NCBI GenBank assembly: GCA_001577635.1
Contig: LSBP01000008.1
Coordinates: forward strand, 1-64,000
Origin: Halomonadaceae bacterium T82-2
GTDB lineage: Bacteria > Pseudomonadota > Gammaproteobacteria > Pseudomonadales > Halomonadaceae
DNA length: 64,000 nucleotides
Direction of reading: 5' to 3'
In this document: positions 44,228 to 53,826 of the stretch, one piece after another
Layout: each line of letters opens with the position of its first letter
Numbering within the stretch: the stretch's first letter is position 1
Made by a program: the position numbers and the translations under genes
Notes under the pieces: generated by a model
What the model saw: the letters and a program-made list of their open reading frames with translations, nothing else
The model's database searches: none
What the model was told of the DNA's origin: nothing

Positions 44228-45246
44228 TGCGCATTCGACCCATCGCCCGCGGCGATCTCGACAGCCTGCAGCGGCTCGCTCGCGAGACCGGCGTCGGTTT
44301 CACGTCGCTGCCGGACAACCGCGATTTCCTGGCCGGCAAGATCGAGTCCGCCGCCCGGGCCTTCGAGGCCCGCGTGCCGGCCGAGGAACGGCTGTACTTC
44401 TTCGTGCTCGAGGATGACGAGACGGGCGAGCTGGCCGGCTGCTGCGCCATCGAGGCGCAGGTTGGCCGCGAGGTGCCGTTCTACCACTACCGGGTGGGCA
44501 CGCTGGCGCACTCGTCGGTACAGCTCGACCTGCACCGCACCATCGACACGCTGTTTCTGAGCTCGGACCACACCGGCGACGCCGAGGTGGCCTCGCTCTA
44601 CCTGCGTCCGGAATATCGCCGTCATCGCAACGGTGCGCTGCTCTCGAAGGCGCGCTGGCTGTTCATGGCCCAGTTCCGCAACTGCTTTCCCGACAAGGTG
44701 CTCGCCGAGATGCGCGGCAAGTTCGACGGCAACGGCATCAGCCCCTTCTGGCAGTGTCTGGGCAGTCACTTCTTCCCCATGGATTTCAATGAAGCCGACA
44801 GACTGACGGGATTAGGCCAAAAGAGCTTTATCGGCGAGCTGATGCCCAAGTTCCCGATCTACACCCCCTTTCTCACCGAGGAGGCGCGGGCCTGCATCGG
44901 CGCCGTCCACGACGACACCCGGCCCGCGCTGGAGATGCTCAAGAAGGAGGGCCTGCGCTGGGAGGGCTATATCGACATCTTCGACGGCGGCCCCACCGTG
45001 GAAGCCTACATCGATGACGTGCGGGCGGTGCGTCACTCAAGGCTGTGTACCGTGGAGGTCGCCGGCAGCGAGCCGGAATCCACCGAGCGCCCCGCCTGGC
45101 TGGTGGCGACCACCGACATGACCGGCTTCCGGGCCGCCTGGGTGGGCCGCGGCCCCGACGAGGACGGCAGCCTGACCCTCAGCGATGCGGAAGCCTGCCG
45201 CCTCGGTGTCGCCACCGGCGATACCCTGCGGGTTCTGGAAACGTAA
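44227..45246 (+). CDS. astA: Arginine N-succinyltransferase, beta-type subunit (AstA/AruG)
   Basis: Second AstA-family subunit, 339 residues, colinear with its neighbour: [79 protein letters not shown] and [15 protein letters not shown]. It is the closer of the two to the single AstA of E. coli. The stop/start overlap (TAATG) implies coupled translation and a 1:1 complex. A 23-bp gap leads to astD. Confidence 0.94.
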   Translation: MRIRPIARGDLDSLQRLARETGVGFTSLPDNRDFLAGKIESAARAFEARVPAEERLYFFVLEDDETGELAGCCAIEAQVGREVPFYHYRVGTLAHSSVQLDLHRTIDTLFLSSDHTGDAEVASLYLRPEYRRHRNGALLSKARWLFMAQFRNCFPDKVLAEMRGKFDGNGISPFWQCLGSHFFPMDFNEADRLTGLGQKSFIGELMPKFPIYTPFLTEEARACIGAVHDDTRPALEMLKKEGLRWEGYIDIFDGGPTVEAYIDDVRAVRHSRLCTVEVAGSEPESTERPAWLVATTDMTGFRAAWVGRGPDEDGSLTLSDAEACRLGVATGDTLRVLET

Positions 45247-45268
45247 GCTCGAAACCTGGGAGCCTCTC

Positions 45269-46738
45269 ATGCAAGCCCGACAACAACTCTTCATCGGTGG
45301 TGCCTGGGTCGACGGCGCCGCCGACCCGCTGACCAAGACCGACCCGATCAGCGGCGATACCTTGTGGCAGGGTGCCAGTGCCGGCACGGCTCAGGTGGAC
45401 GAGGCGGTGGCCGCCGCCCGCACGGCGTTTCCCGGCTGGGCGCGTCGGACGTTCGAGGCGCGGCTGGCCGTGGTCGAGCGTTTCCGCGACCAGCTCGAGA
45501 CCCACCGCGAGGCGCTGGCCGAAAGCATCGCCCGGGAAACCGGCAAGCCGCTGTGGGAAGCGCGGACCGAGGTGGGCGCGATGATCGCCAAGGTGGCGAT
45601 CTCGGTGACCGCCCATCACGAGCGCACCGGCGAGCGCAGCCGCGATGCGGGCGGCACCACGGCGGTGCTGCGTCATCGCCCCCACGGCGTGCTGGCAGTG
45701 TTCGGCCCCTACAACTTCCCCGGCCATCTGCCCAACGGGCACATGGTCCCGGCGCTGCTGGCCGGCAACACCGTGGTCTTCAAGCCCAGCGAGATCACCC
45801 CGCGCACCGCCGACCTGACCCTGCAATGCTGGCAGGCCGCCGGGCTGCCCGAGGGCGTGATCAACCTGGTGCAGGGTGGCGCGCCGGTGGGGCAGGCGCT
45901 GGCCGGGGCCGACGACATCGACGGGCTGCTGTTCACCGGCAGTGCCCGCACCGGCAAGCTGCTGCACAAGCAGTTCGCCGGCCAGGTCGACAAGATCCTC
46001 GCGCTGGAGCTGGGCGGCAACAACCCGCTGGTGGTCAGGGACGTGCCGGACGAGGCCGCCGCGGTGCTGACCATCCTGCAGTCGGCGTTTCTCTCCGGCG
46101 GCCAGCGCTGCACCTGCGCGCGGCGGCTGATGGTGCCCGAGGGCGCCGTCGGCGACCGCCTGATCGAGGCGCTGGTCGCGGCCATCGGTGAGCTTCGCGT
46201 CGCCGCGCCGTTCAGCGAGCCGGCGCCGTTCTACGGTGGGCTGGCCACGGTGGCCGCCGCCGATGGGCTGCTCGCGGCCCAGGACGATCTCGAGGCGCGC
46301 GGTGGCAGTGTGCTGGCGCGGATGCGCCGTCTGGTCGACGGCACCAGCCTGCTCAGCCCCGGACTGATCGACGTCACCGACTGCGACGTGCCCGACGAGG
46401 AGCACTTCGGCCCGCTGCTCAAGGTGCACCGCTACCGTGACTGGGACGAGGCGATCGCGCTTGCCAACGATACCCGCTACGGGCTCTCCGCCGGGCTGAT
46501 CGGCGGCGAGCAAGCCGACTGGGACGACTTCCTGCTGCGCATCCGCGCCGGCATCGTCAACTGGAACCGCCAGACCACCGGCGCCTCCAGCGACGCGCCC
46601 TTCGGCGGCATCGGCGACAGCGGCAACCATCGCCCGAGCGCCTACTATGCCGCCGACTACTGCGCCTACCCGGTCGCCTCGATGGAGAGCGAGTCGCTGG
46701 CGCTGCCCGAGAACCTGCCGCCGGGGGTGACATTATGA
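45269..46738 (+). CDS. astD: N-succinylglutamate 5-semialdehyde dehydrogenase
   Basis: Oxidises succinylglutamate semialdehyde to succinylglutamate with NAD+. The 489-residue aldehyde dehydrogenase shows [14 protein letters not shown] near residue 150, FTGSARTGK near 225, catalytic Glu in [10 protein letters not shown] near 247 and catalytic Cys in [11 protein letters not shown] near 283. The ATG at 45269 begins [16 protein letters not shown] and has GGGAG upstream; an earlier ATG at 45185 lies in the previous gene. It overlaps astB by 4 bp (ATGA). Confidence 0.96.
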   Translation: MQARQQLFIGGAWVDGAADPLTKTDPISGDTLWQGASAGTAQVDEAVAAARTAFPGWARRTFEARLAVVERFRDQLETHREALAESIARETGKPLWEARTEVGAMIAKVAISVTAHHERTGERSRDAGGTTAVLRHRPHGVLAVFGPYNFPGHLPNGHMVPALLAGNTVVFKPSEITPRTADLTLQCWQAAGLPEGVINLVQGGAPVGQALAGADDIDGLLFTGSARTGKLLHKQFAGQVDKILALELGGNNPLVVRDVPDEAAAVLTILQSAFLSGGQRCTCARRLMVPEGAVGDRLIEALVAAIGELRVAAPFSEPAPFYGGLATVAAADGLLAAQDDLEARGGSVLARMRRLVDGTSLLSPGLIDVTDCDVPDEEHFGPLLKVHRYRDWDEAIALANDTRYGLSAGLIGGEQADWDDFLLRIRAGIVNWNRQTTGASSDAPFGGIGDSGNHRPSAYYAADYCAYPVASMESESLALPENLPPGVTL

Positions 46739-48111
46739 GCGACTCCACACCGCGGGCCGACGTCCGCGAGGTCAACTTCGACGGCCTGGTTGGCCCCACC
46801 CACAACTACGCCGGGCTGGCCCATGGCAACGTGGCGTCGATGCGCCACGGCGGCCTGGCCTCCAGCCCGAAGGAAGCGGCGCTGCAGGGGCTGGCCAAGA
46901 TGAAGGCCCTGCACGATGCGGGCTATGCTCAGGGGGTGCTGCCGCCCCAGCAGCGCCCGGACCTCGGCGCGCTGCGCGACCTGGGCTTTTCCGGCAGCAA
47001 CGCTCAGGTGCTGGAACGCGCCGCCCGCGAGGCGCCGCAGATCCTGCGCGCGGTGTGCTCGGCATCGTCGATGTGGACGGCCAACGCCGCTACGGTGACG
47101 CCGAGTATCGACGCACCGGACGGCCGGGTGCATTTCACCCCGGCCAACCTGCAGTCGAGCTTTCACCGCTTCCTCGAGCCGCAGACCACCGGCCGCGTGC
47201 TGGCGGCGATCTTCCGCGACGAGGCACGCTTCGCCCATCACCCGGCGCTGCCGGCGACCCCGGCGTTCTCCGACGAGGGCGCGGCCAACCATACCCGGCT
47301 GTGCGGCGATCACGGCGAGCCGGGCGTGCACCTCTACGCCTACGGGCGTCAGGCGTTTCCCGGCGAGGGGGAAACGCGTCGCGAGCCACGGCGCTTCCCG
47401 GCCCGCCAGACCCTGGAGGCCAGCCAGGCGGTAGCCCGTCAGCACGGCCTCGATGCCACGCAGGTGGTGTTCGCCCAGCAGCACCCGGAGGCCATCGATG
47501 CCGGCGTGTTCCACAATGATGTGATCGCGGTGGGTAACGGTCCGGTGCTGCTCTATCACGAGATGGCGTTTCTCGACGAGGAGGGCACCCTCGACGAACT
47601 GCGCCGCAAGATGACCACGCCGCTGATCCCGGTGCGCGTGCCGAGCGAAGCGGTGAGCCTCGACGATGCGGTGAGCTCGTATCTGTTCAACTCGCAGCTG
47701 CTCTCCGACCCCGACGGCAGCGGGGCCATGACCCTGGTGGTGCCCGGCGAGTGCCAGGAGAACGAGGCGGTGTGGCGGACCATCCAGGACCTGCTGCTGG
47801 CCGGCCACAATCCGATCGGCGAGGTGGTGGTCAAGGACGTCAAGCAGAGCATGCGCAACGGCGGTGGCCCGGCCTGTCTGCGGCTGCGGGTGGTGCTCGA
47901 CGCCGCCGAGCGCGCCGGGCTGTCCGGCCGGGTGCTGCTCGACGACGCGCTCTACACCGACCTCGTCGGCTGGGTCGAGCGCCACTATCGCGACACCCTG
48001 AGCCCGGCCGATCTCGCCGACCCGCAGCTCGCCGAGGAGACGCTCACCGCGCTCGACGAACTGACGCGGCTGTTGAAGATCGGCAGCGTCTATCCCTTCC
48101 AGCTGACCTGA
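46735..48111 (+). CDS. astB: N-succinylarginine dihydrolase
   Basis: Hydrolyses succinylarginine to succinylornithine, CO2 and ammonia. The 458-residue protein of the amidinotransferase-like fold begins [21 protein letters not shown] and carries [28 protein letters not shown] with an active-site His, and the catalytic Cys in [14 protein letters not shown] near residue 380. It is last in the operon; the next gene is on the opposite strand 4 bp away. The desuccinylase gene astE, needed to complete the pathway, is not in the window. Confidence 0.96.
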   Translation: MSDSTPRADVREVNFDGLVGPTHNYAGLAHGNVASMRHGGLASSPKEAALQGLAKMKALHDAGYAQGVLPPQQRPDLGALRDLGFSGSNAQVLERAAREAPQILRAVCSASSMWTANAATVTPSIDAPDGRVHFTPANLQSSFHRFLEPQTTGRVLAAIFRDEARFAHHPALPATPAFSDEGAANHTRLCGDHGEPGVHLYAYGRQAFPGEGETRREPRRFPARQTLEASQAVARQHGLDATQVVFAQQHPEAIDAGVFHNDVIAVGNGPVLLYHEMAFLDEEGTLDELRRKMTTPLIPVRVPSEAVSLDDAVSSYLFNSQLLSDPDGSGAMTLVVPGECQENEAVWRTIQDLLLAGHNPIGEVVVKDVKQSMRNGGGPACLRLRVVLDAAERAGLSGRVLLDDALYTDLVGWVERHYRDTLSPADLADPQLAEETLTALDELTRLLKIGSVYPFQLT

Positions 48112-48115
48112 GGCA

Positions 48116-49075
48116 TCACGCCTGGAAGGGGTTGCTGGCCTCCTCCAGGCGACGCAGGGCGTCCTTGTCCAGGGTCAGCCGGGTGGCGGCGATCATGGCA
48201 TCCAGCTGGCGGCGCGAGGTGGCGCTGGCGATCGGTGCGGTGACCGCCGGGCGGGTCATCAGCCAGGCCAGCGAGACGCTCGCCGGCGTGGTGTCGAGCC
48301 GCCGGGCGACCTCGCCGAGGGCGTCGAGGATGCGCATCCCACGCTCGTCGAAGTACTTGTCGAGGAAGGCCTCGCGGGGCGTGCCGCGGGCATCCTCGCG
48401 GTCGCGGTACTTGCCGGTGAGAAAGCCGCTGGCCAGCGCGAAGTAGGGGATCACGCCGACGCCGTGTTGCTCGCACAGCGGGGCCAGCCGGGCCTCGTAG
48501 TCGCTGCGGTCGTAGAGGTTGTAGAACGGCTGCAGGGTTTCGTAGCGCGGCAGGTCGTTGCGCTCGGCGACCGTCAGTGCCTGGTCGAGGCGGCGCGCCG
48601 GATAGTTCGAGGCGCCGATGGCGCGGACCTTGCCCTGTTCAATGAGCCGCTGATAGGCCTCGAGGGTCTCCTCCAGCGGGGTATCGGTGTCGTCGTCGTG
48701 GGACTGGTAGAGGTCGATGACGTCGGTCTGCAGGCGCGTCAGCGAGGCCTCGACGGCGCGCATGATGTAGTCCTTCGAAAGCCCCTGCTCGCCGTCGCCC
48801 ATCGCCTTGCCGACCTTGGTGGCCAGCAGCACCTTGTCGCGGTTGCCGCGGGCCTTGAAGTAGCGGCCCAGCACGGTTTCGGACTCGCCGCCGCTGTGGC
48901 CGTCTACCCAGCGCGAGTAGACGTCGGCGGTGTCGATGGCGTTGAAGCCGGCGTCCAGCCAGGCGTCGATCATCGCGAACGATTCGCGCTCGTCGAGTGT
49001 CCAGCCGAAGACGTTGCCGCCGAAGATCAGCGGGGCGGTTTTCAGGCCGCTGTTGCCGAGCGGGCGTAATTCCAT
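48116..49075 (-). CDS. Aldo/keto reductase
   Basis: NADPH-dependent oxidoreductase with a TIM-barrel fold, 319 residues. The catalytic tetrad is in place: Asp and Tyr in DTADVYSRW near residue 50, Lys in LATKVGKAMG near 83 and His in DLYQSHDDD near 122. The cofactor end ASNYPARRL and IASATSRRQLDAM is also present. It resembles the YajO/Tas type of broad-specificity reductases. I chose the ATG at 49075 (MELRPLGNSGLK), preceded by AGGAGGAG. It converges with astB. Confidence 0.92.
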   Translation of the reverse strand: MELRPLGNSGLKTAPLIFGGNVFGWTLDERESFAMIDAWLDAGFNAIDTADVYSRWVDGHSGGESETVLGRYFKARGNRDKVLLATKVGKAMGDGEQGLSKDYIMRAVEASLTRLQTDVIDLYQSHDDDTDTPLEETLEAYQRLIEQGKVRAIGASNYPARRLDQALTVAERNDLPRYETLQPFYNLYDRSDYEARLAPLCEQHGVGVIPYFALASGFLTGKYRDREDARGTPREAFLDKYFDERGMRILDALGEVARRLDTTPASVSLAWLMTRPAVTAPIASATSRRQLDAMIAATRLTLDKDALRRLEEASNPFQA

Positions 49076-49246
49076 TACCAACTCCTCCTGTCGGGTCACG
49101 AGTGTGCCATGAGGCTGCTAAACGGATGTGTCGCCATCAGGGTAGTCGACCCGAGTTGGTGATGTCGGCCCCGGCGACAGGAGAACGGGACAGGGTGCGG
49201 AACTTGCCGGTAAGCTGTCGGGAAATCCAGGCGGGAGAAGCCAACC

Positions 49247-50173
49247 GTGGCCGGCAGCAGTCTGCTTACCCTGATCGATGACATTGCCACCCTGCTCGAC
49301 GACGTGTCGCTGATGACCAAGGTGGCGGCCAAGAAGACCGCCGGCGTGCTCGGCGACGATCTCGCCCTCAACGCCCAGCAGGTCACCGGCGTCAACGCCG
49401 ACCGCGAACTGCCGGTGGTCTGGGCGGTGGCCGTGGGGTCGCTGCGCAACAAGCTGATCCTGATTCCCGCGGCGCTTTTGATCAGCGCCTTCGTGCCCTG
49501 GGCGGTGACGCTGCTGCTGATGCTCGGCGGCGCCTACCTGTGCTTCGAGGGCGCCGAGAAGCTCGCCCACAAGTTCCTGCATCGCGCCGACGACGCCGAG
49601 GAACATCGCCGGCGGCTCGCGGCGATGGCCGATGCCACGGTGGACATGCGCGCCTTCGAGCGCGAGCGCATCAAGGGCGCGATACGCACCGACTTCATCC
49701 TCTCCGCGGAGATCATCGTGATCACCCTGGGTACCGTGGCCGGGGCGACGCTGACCCAGCAGATCGCGGTGCTCACGGGTATCGGCGTACTGATGACGCT
49801 GGGGGTCTACGGGCTGGTCGCCGGTATCGTCAAGATCGATGACCTGGGGCTGTATCTCAGCCGCCGCACCGGCGCGGCGGCATCGCTGGGGCGCGGTCTG
49901 CTGGCTGGAGCGCCCTGGCTGATGAAGGGGCTGTCGGTGGTCGGCACCCTGGCGATGTTCCTGGTCGGCGGCGGTATCCTCAGCCACGGCGTGCCGCTGC
50001 TGCATCACCTCGTCGAGGGGGCGGCCGAGGCCGAGCTCGGCGTGCCCGGGCTCGACGCCGTGATTCATGGCCTCGGCCCGTCACTGCTCAACCTGGCGAT
50101 CGGACTGGCGGCCGGCGCGCTGGTGCTGGCCGGGGTGACGCTCGTGCAGCGCCTGCGACGCCGAGGCGTCTGA
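49247..50173 (+). CDS. DUF808/YedI family inner membrane protein
   Basis: Integral membrane protein of 308 residues and unknown function. The conserved N-terminus [39 protein letters not shown]-type stretch (shown by [15 protein letters not shown] and [14 protein letters not shown]) is diagnostic, followed by the cytoplasmic segment [17 protein letters not shown]-like [16 protein letters not shown] and several membrane helices. The start is a GTG at 49247 with GGGAGAAG upstream. Its last 93 bp overlap the 3' end of the diguanylate cyclase gene on the other strand. Confidence 0.9.
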   Translation: MAGSSLLTLIDDIATLLDDVSLMTKVAAKKTAGVLGDDLALNAQQVTGVNADRELPVVWAVAVGSLRNKLILIPAALLISAFVPWAVTLLLMLGGAYLCFEGAEKLAHKFLHRADDAEEHRRRLAAMADATVDMRAFERERIKGAIRTDFILSAEIIVITLGTVAGATLTQQIAVLTGIGVLMTLGVYGLVAGIVKIDDLGLYLSRRTGAAASLGRGLLAGAPWLMKGLSVVGTLAMFLVGGGILSHGVPLLHHLVEGAAEAELGVPGLDAVIHGLGPSLLNLAIGLAAGALVLAGVTLVQRLRRRGV

Positions 50174-51637
50174 GCGTTCGGCGAGGCAGGTGTCGGCCAC
50201 CACCACCCGGTTGCGGCCGCGGTGCTTGGCGGCATAGAGCGCCCGGTCGGCCCGCGCGACGGCGTCGGCCTGGCAACCGTGCGGATCGGTCACCGCCGGC
50301 AGCATGACCAGCCCGATGCTCAAGGTGATCGACAGCGACAGTGGCGTCGTCGTGTCCGGTACGCTCAGCGTGAAGGGGTGCCCGGCAATGGCGCGACGGA
50401 TGCGTTCGGCGAGATCGTGGGCCTGGGCGGTGGTCATCGCCGTGGTGAGTATGGCGAACTCCTCGCCGCCGATACGCGCGAGGGCGTCTTCCTGACGCAG
50501 CTGCTGGCGCAGGCGCCGGGTCAGCCGCTGCAGCAGTTGATCGCCCGCCGGATGCCCGTGGTGGTCGTTGACCGGCTTGAAATGGTCGATGTCGAGCAGC
50601 AGCAGGTGGGGGGCACGGTCGTCATCGGACTCGCGAGAGGCCAGCTCGGCAAAGCGCTGGTCGAGGCCGCGCCGGTTGAGCAGGCCGGTGAGTGCATCGT
50701 GGTGAGAGGCGATCAGTGCCTGCTCTTCCTGCTGCTTGCGCCGGCTGATGTCGATCAGCAGCCCGGCGATGCTCAGCGGGCGGGCCTGCTCGTCGTAGGT
50801 GATGTCGGCGACGATCTCGCTCCAGCCGTATTCGCCACCGGCAATGCGCACCCGCGCATCCTGACGGCAGTGGCTGGCGCGCTCGCGCAGGGCCTGGCGC
50901 AGCTGATGGAACAGGGCGGTCCGGTCCTCGTGCAGGACGCATTCCAGCAGCCGCCGCAGTGGCACATGAGGGTAGGTCTCGGGATAGCCGAGCCGGCGGC
51001 GCAGCCCCTGAGAACACCAGGGTTCGCCGGTGGCAAGATTCAGTTCCCACACGCCGCAGTCCGTGACCTTGTGAAACAGCTCCAGCTGGGACGAGCGGCT
51101 GGAGAGCTGCTGACGGTAGATGCCGGAGGCGATCAGCTCGGCTGCCAGACCGAGCGCGTCCAGCCCCGGGCCTTCCCAGTCGACGGCGCGCTCGCAGTCG
51201 TCGATCCCCAGCGTGCCCCACCATTGGCCGTTGACCAAAATGGGCACCGTGGCCATCGACAGGATCGACTGGCTCTCGAGGTTGTCGCGCAGCGACCCCG
51301 GCGGCAACTCGGCGGTGACGGTGCCCTGGCGTTGGCCGCGACGACGCTGGTCGACCAGTGCCAGGAACTGCGGATCATCGAACAGGGTGGCAAAGAAGCG
51401 GAAGCGGCGCTGGGTGAGCTGGCGAAAGCGCGGCTCGGCCGCCCACTCGAACACATAGTCCTGAATGATGGCGTCGTCCTGCAGGTCTATCAGCTGAAAG
51501 ACCCAGACGCGGCTGGCGCCCGTGGTTTCGCCGATACGGGCCAGCAACTGCTGAACGCCTTCGGTGAACCGGGCCGTTTCCGACAGGGCCCGTGCCCCTT
51601 GCGTCAGCGCCGCAAGCAGTTCGGTGGTATTGATCAT
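50081..51637 (-). CDS. GAF-PAS-GGDEF diguanylate cyclase
   Basis: Soluble signalling protein of 518 residues. A GAF-like sensor (about 20-175, with [24 protein letters not shown]), a PAS domain (about 185-305, ending in [13 protein letters not shown]) and a GGDEF domain (about 315-480) follow in order. The active site reads [10 protein letters not shown], a functional GGEEF variant. An RQED motif five residues upstream fits the RxxD inhibitory site for product feedback. It should make cyclic-di-GMP. The last about 30 codons overlap the DUF808 gene antisense and are low-complexity ([20 protein letters not shown]). Confidence 0.9.
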   Translation of the reverse strand: MINTTELLAALTQGARALSETARFTEGVQQLLARIGETTGASRVWVFQLIDLQDDAIIQDYVFEWAAEPRFRQLTQRRFRFFATLFDDPQFLALVDQRRRGQRQGTVTAELPPGSLRDNLESQSILSMATVPILVNGQWWGTLGIDDCERAVDWEGPGLDALGLAAELIASGIYRQQLSSRSSQLELFHKVTDCGVWELNLATGEPWCSQGLRRRLGYPETYPHVPLRRLLECVLHEDRTALFHQLRQALRERASHCRQDARVRIAGGEYGWSEIVADITYDEQARPLSIAGLLIDISRRKQQEEQALIASHHDALTGLLNRRGLDQRFAELASRESDDDRAPHLLLLDIDHFKPVNDHHGHPAGDQLLQRLTRRLRQQLRQEDALARIGGEEFAILTTAMTTAQAHDLAERIRRAIAGHPFTLSVPDTTTPLSLSITLSIGLVMLPAVTDPHGCQADAVARADRALYAAKHRGRNRVVVADTCLAERSDASASQALHERHPGQHQRAGRQSDRQVEQ

Positions 51638-51751
51638 CGGGTGGGTTCCGCTGCGCAGGCTGATTGTTGTTGGTCGTTATTCGTGAAAGTCTAAGATGCC
51701 GATCTACGCTTGCCAATGGCAGCGCCCGCCGTTATCGATCCGCGAGGAGCC

Positions 51752-52225
51752 ATGAACATCGCCTGGACCCTGCAGCGCCTGCAGCCTGACTCGCCCCATG
51801 TCGCTACCGTGGCGCGCTGGACCCACGAAATCTGGGGTCACCTAGACCCGACGCGCAGCCTTGCCGAACGGCGGCTCGAGACCCGCAGCGAATGCGGCGA
51901 GGCCGGGGTGCCGTCGGTGTTCGTGGCCCTGGCCGGCGCAATGCCGGTGGGCACGGCGAGCCTGATCGTCGACGACATGCCCACCCGGCCCGAGCTGACG
52001 CCCTGGCTCGCCTCGGTGTTCGTCCATCCCGAGTGGCGCCGGCACGGCATCGCTTCGGCCCTGGTGGAACGTGTCGAGCGCGAAGCGCGGGAGGCGGGCG
52101 TCGCGACACTGTATCTCTACACGCCCGACCGGCAGGCGCTGTACGAGCGGCTGGGCTGGCGGGCATTCGAGACCGTGAACTATCGCGGCGAGACGGTGAC
52201 GCTGATGAGGCGTGGCTGGGCATGA
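51752..52225 (+). CDS. GNAT family N-acetyltransferase
   Basis: Acetyl-CoA-dependent transferase of 157 residues. The acetyl-CoA-binding motif is WLASVFVHPEWRRHGIASALVERVEREAREAG (motif A core VFVHPEWRRHGIASAL near residue 90), followed by LYLYTPDRQALYERLGWR and FETVNYRGETVTLM. The substrate is unknown. I chose the ATG at 51752 with GAGGAG just upstream. The last 86 bp before the terminal codons are repeated at 93 percent identity 1.5 kb downstream, beyond the RTX-like gene. Confidence 0.9.
   Translation: MNIAWTLQRLQPDSPHVATVARWTHEIWGHLDPTRSLAERRLETRSECGEAGVPSVFVALAGAMPVGTASLIVDDMPTRPELTPWLASVFVHPEWRRHGIASALVERVEREAREAGVATLYLYTPDRQALYERLGWRAFETVNYRGETVTLMRRGWA
52122..52207 (+). repeat. Direct repeat, copy 1 (GNAT 3' part)
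   Basis: 86 bp encoding PDRQALYERLGWRAFETVNY and onward. It matches 53637-53722 in the same orientation with 6 mismatches by my count. Confidence 0.9.
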
Positions 52226-52408
52226 AGGGGACCCGGTGACGCGACTCGAGGAGTGTCATGCCCGGGGGGCGGTGTCTCGAGTGGTGCGGCGTATCCGTAT
52301 ATCCGGCCTGCATCAGGATGATAGTGTTGCCGGAGGTCGGGTGGCCTTGAGCGCAGGAAAGGACCTGTAGCCCGGCCCTGCCATATCCCAACAGCCAAGG
52401 AGAGACTC

Positions 52409-53635
52409 GTGGGAATCCAGACGATGGGCAATCCGGTGTTTACCGCGCTTTACCCCGGCCTGTCGGGCCGGGACGACAGCTTCCCGATCGACCCGACCGC
52501 CGGTATCACCCGGAATGTCCGAAATGAGGACGGGGCGGTCACCGCCCGGGACGCGGTCGGGCGAGGCGTGCCTCACGGGCCGGACGATCTCGATTCACCG
52601 GGGCGGACCGTGGCGTCCGTGGCGGCTCATAGCCATGGCAACGAGTCTGTCCGGTCTGCCGTCAACGAGATGCTGGAAAGCCGGCCGGCCGATGCTCATG
52701 CCGGCCCGAAGCCGGCGGGCCCCCCGTCGACGGGTGACGGTAACGGCAACGGACAGTCGGACACGCTGGTCATCGACGAATCGGGAACGCTGGACGCCGC
52801 GGTCTTCGAGGGCCGGCTCGAGGGTATCGATACCCTGCGCTTCACCAGTCATGTGACGGCCGATGCCAGTGACTTCAGCGAGGTCGGCGACATCACCCTC
52901 GAGGACGGGGCAACCCTGCTCAATCTGGGCGACGAGCAGACCGTCACCGCCTTGAACGGAAGCCTCGACGGCGAGGGTGAGCCCCTGATTCTCCGCGAGG
53001 CGGGGCAGGAGGTCGATATCGTCACGGACTTCTCCGGCCCGGGCGGGCATGTCGATCCGGACGAAACCCTCGAGCTGGTCGTCGAGCCGACCAGCGAGGA
53101 GATTGGTGGCCCTATCCCGTACGAATTGGGCACCCTGACGCTCTCGGGCAATGGCGCCGTCAGTTATGAAGATACCGGGCGGGGCTTCGAGAATATCGAC
53201 GCGTCGTCGTTGACGGGCGGCCTGACCTTTTCGGGACAGACCTTCGTCTGGGAGCACGTCATGCTGGGCGAGGGCGCCGATACGCTGAACATGGCCGGGA
53301 AGTCCAACTACCATTCCGCCGATGAGATCACCGGGTTCGATGTCAGTGAGGATACCCTGGACGTGATCAGCGGCGAGTTCGGCGATGTGAAGGTGATCGA
53401 GCCCGATACGCAAAACTGGGATCGAGACGCGTTGATGAATGCCGAGCACCAGGCAATCGAGGTCTCGGGCGAGAATGGGGGCGCCTACGTGGCCTTCGAG
53501 ACCGACGACAGCACGCGTATTCTCGGGGATACGGAAGGCAGGCAGGCCGGGATGATCAGCGATGGTGACTTCTCGATCAAGCTGGTCGGCACCACGGGGT
53601 TGACGGATATCCTTGCCGCCGAAGGCTCACTCTAG
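52409..53635 (+). CDS. Acidic RTX-like putative secreted protein
   Basis: Unrecognised as a named family. The 408 residues are very acidic and Gly/Asp/Thr-rich, contain no cysteine and have no classical signal peptide. From about residue 115 onward it looks all-beta (TLVIDESGTLDAAVFEG, TLRFTSHVTADASDF). The region GEGADTLNMAGKSNYHSADE followed by ITGFDVSEDTLDVIS is like the end of RTX beta-rolls and type I secretion substrates. No type I exporter is in the window. The start is GTG at 52409 with AAGGAGAG upstream. The gene is bracketed by a duplicated GNAT fragment. Confidence 0.7.
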   Translation: MGIQTMGNPVFTALYPGLSGRDDSFPIDPTAGITRNVRNEDGAVTARDAVGRGVPHGPDDLDSPGRTVASVAAHSHGNESVRSAVNEMLESRPADAHAGPKPAGPPSTGDGNGNGQSDTLVIDESGTLDAAVFEGRLEGIDTLRFTSHVTADASDFSEVGDITLEDGATLLNLGDEQTVTALNGSLDGEGEPLILREAGQEVDIVTDFSGPGGHVDPDETLELVVEPTSEEIGGPIPYELGTLTLSGNGAVSYEDTGRGFENIDASSLTGGLTFSGQTFVWEHVMLGEGADTLNMAGKSNYHSADEITGFDVSEDTLDVISGEFGDVKVIEPDTQNWDRDALMNAEHQAIEVSGENGGAYVAFETDDSTRILGDTEGRQAGMISDGDFSIKLVGTTGLTDILAAEGSL

Positions 53636-53740
53636 CCGCCCGGCCGACAGGCGCTGTACGAGCGGCTGGGCTGGCGGGTATTCGAGACCGTGAACTATCG
53701 TGGCGAAACCGTGACGCTGATGGTGCGGAACCTGGAGTGA
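53636..53740 (+). pseudogene. GNAT 3' fragment (second copy)
   Basis: Begins one base after the stop of the RTX-like gene. Its first 86 bp (53637-53722) repeat the GNAT gene. The reading frame is still open and reads PGRQALYERLGWRVFETVNY, then continues to its own end VRNLE and a stop at 53738-53740. The different last residues and mostly silent differences suggest a remnant of a diverged tandem GNAT paralogue rather than a fresh copy. Confidence 0.8.
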
Positions 53741-53826
53741 GCGGCGTCGGCGCGCCGGGGCGCTACCGGCCCGAGGGGCGTTGACGCTACCATGCCGGGG
53801 TCCTGAAACGATGAGCGAGACCGGCG

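Noticed and set aside
44227-45246. Second AstA gene as a redundant duplicate
   Set aside because: Pseudomonas uses two distinct subunits (AruF and AruG), so the pair is expected rather than a recent duplication.
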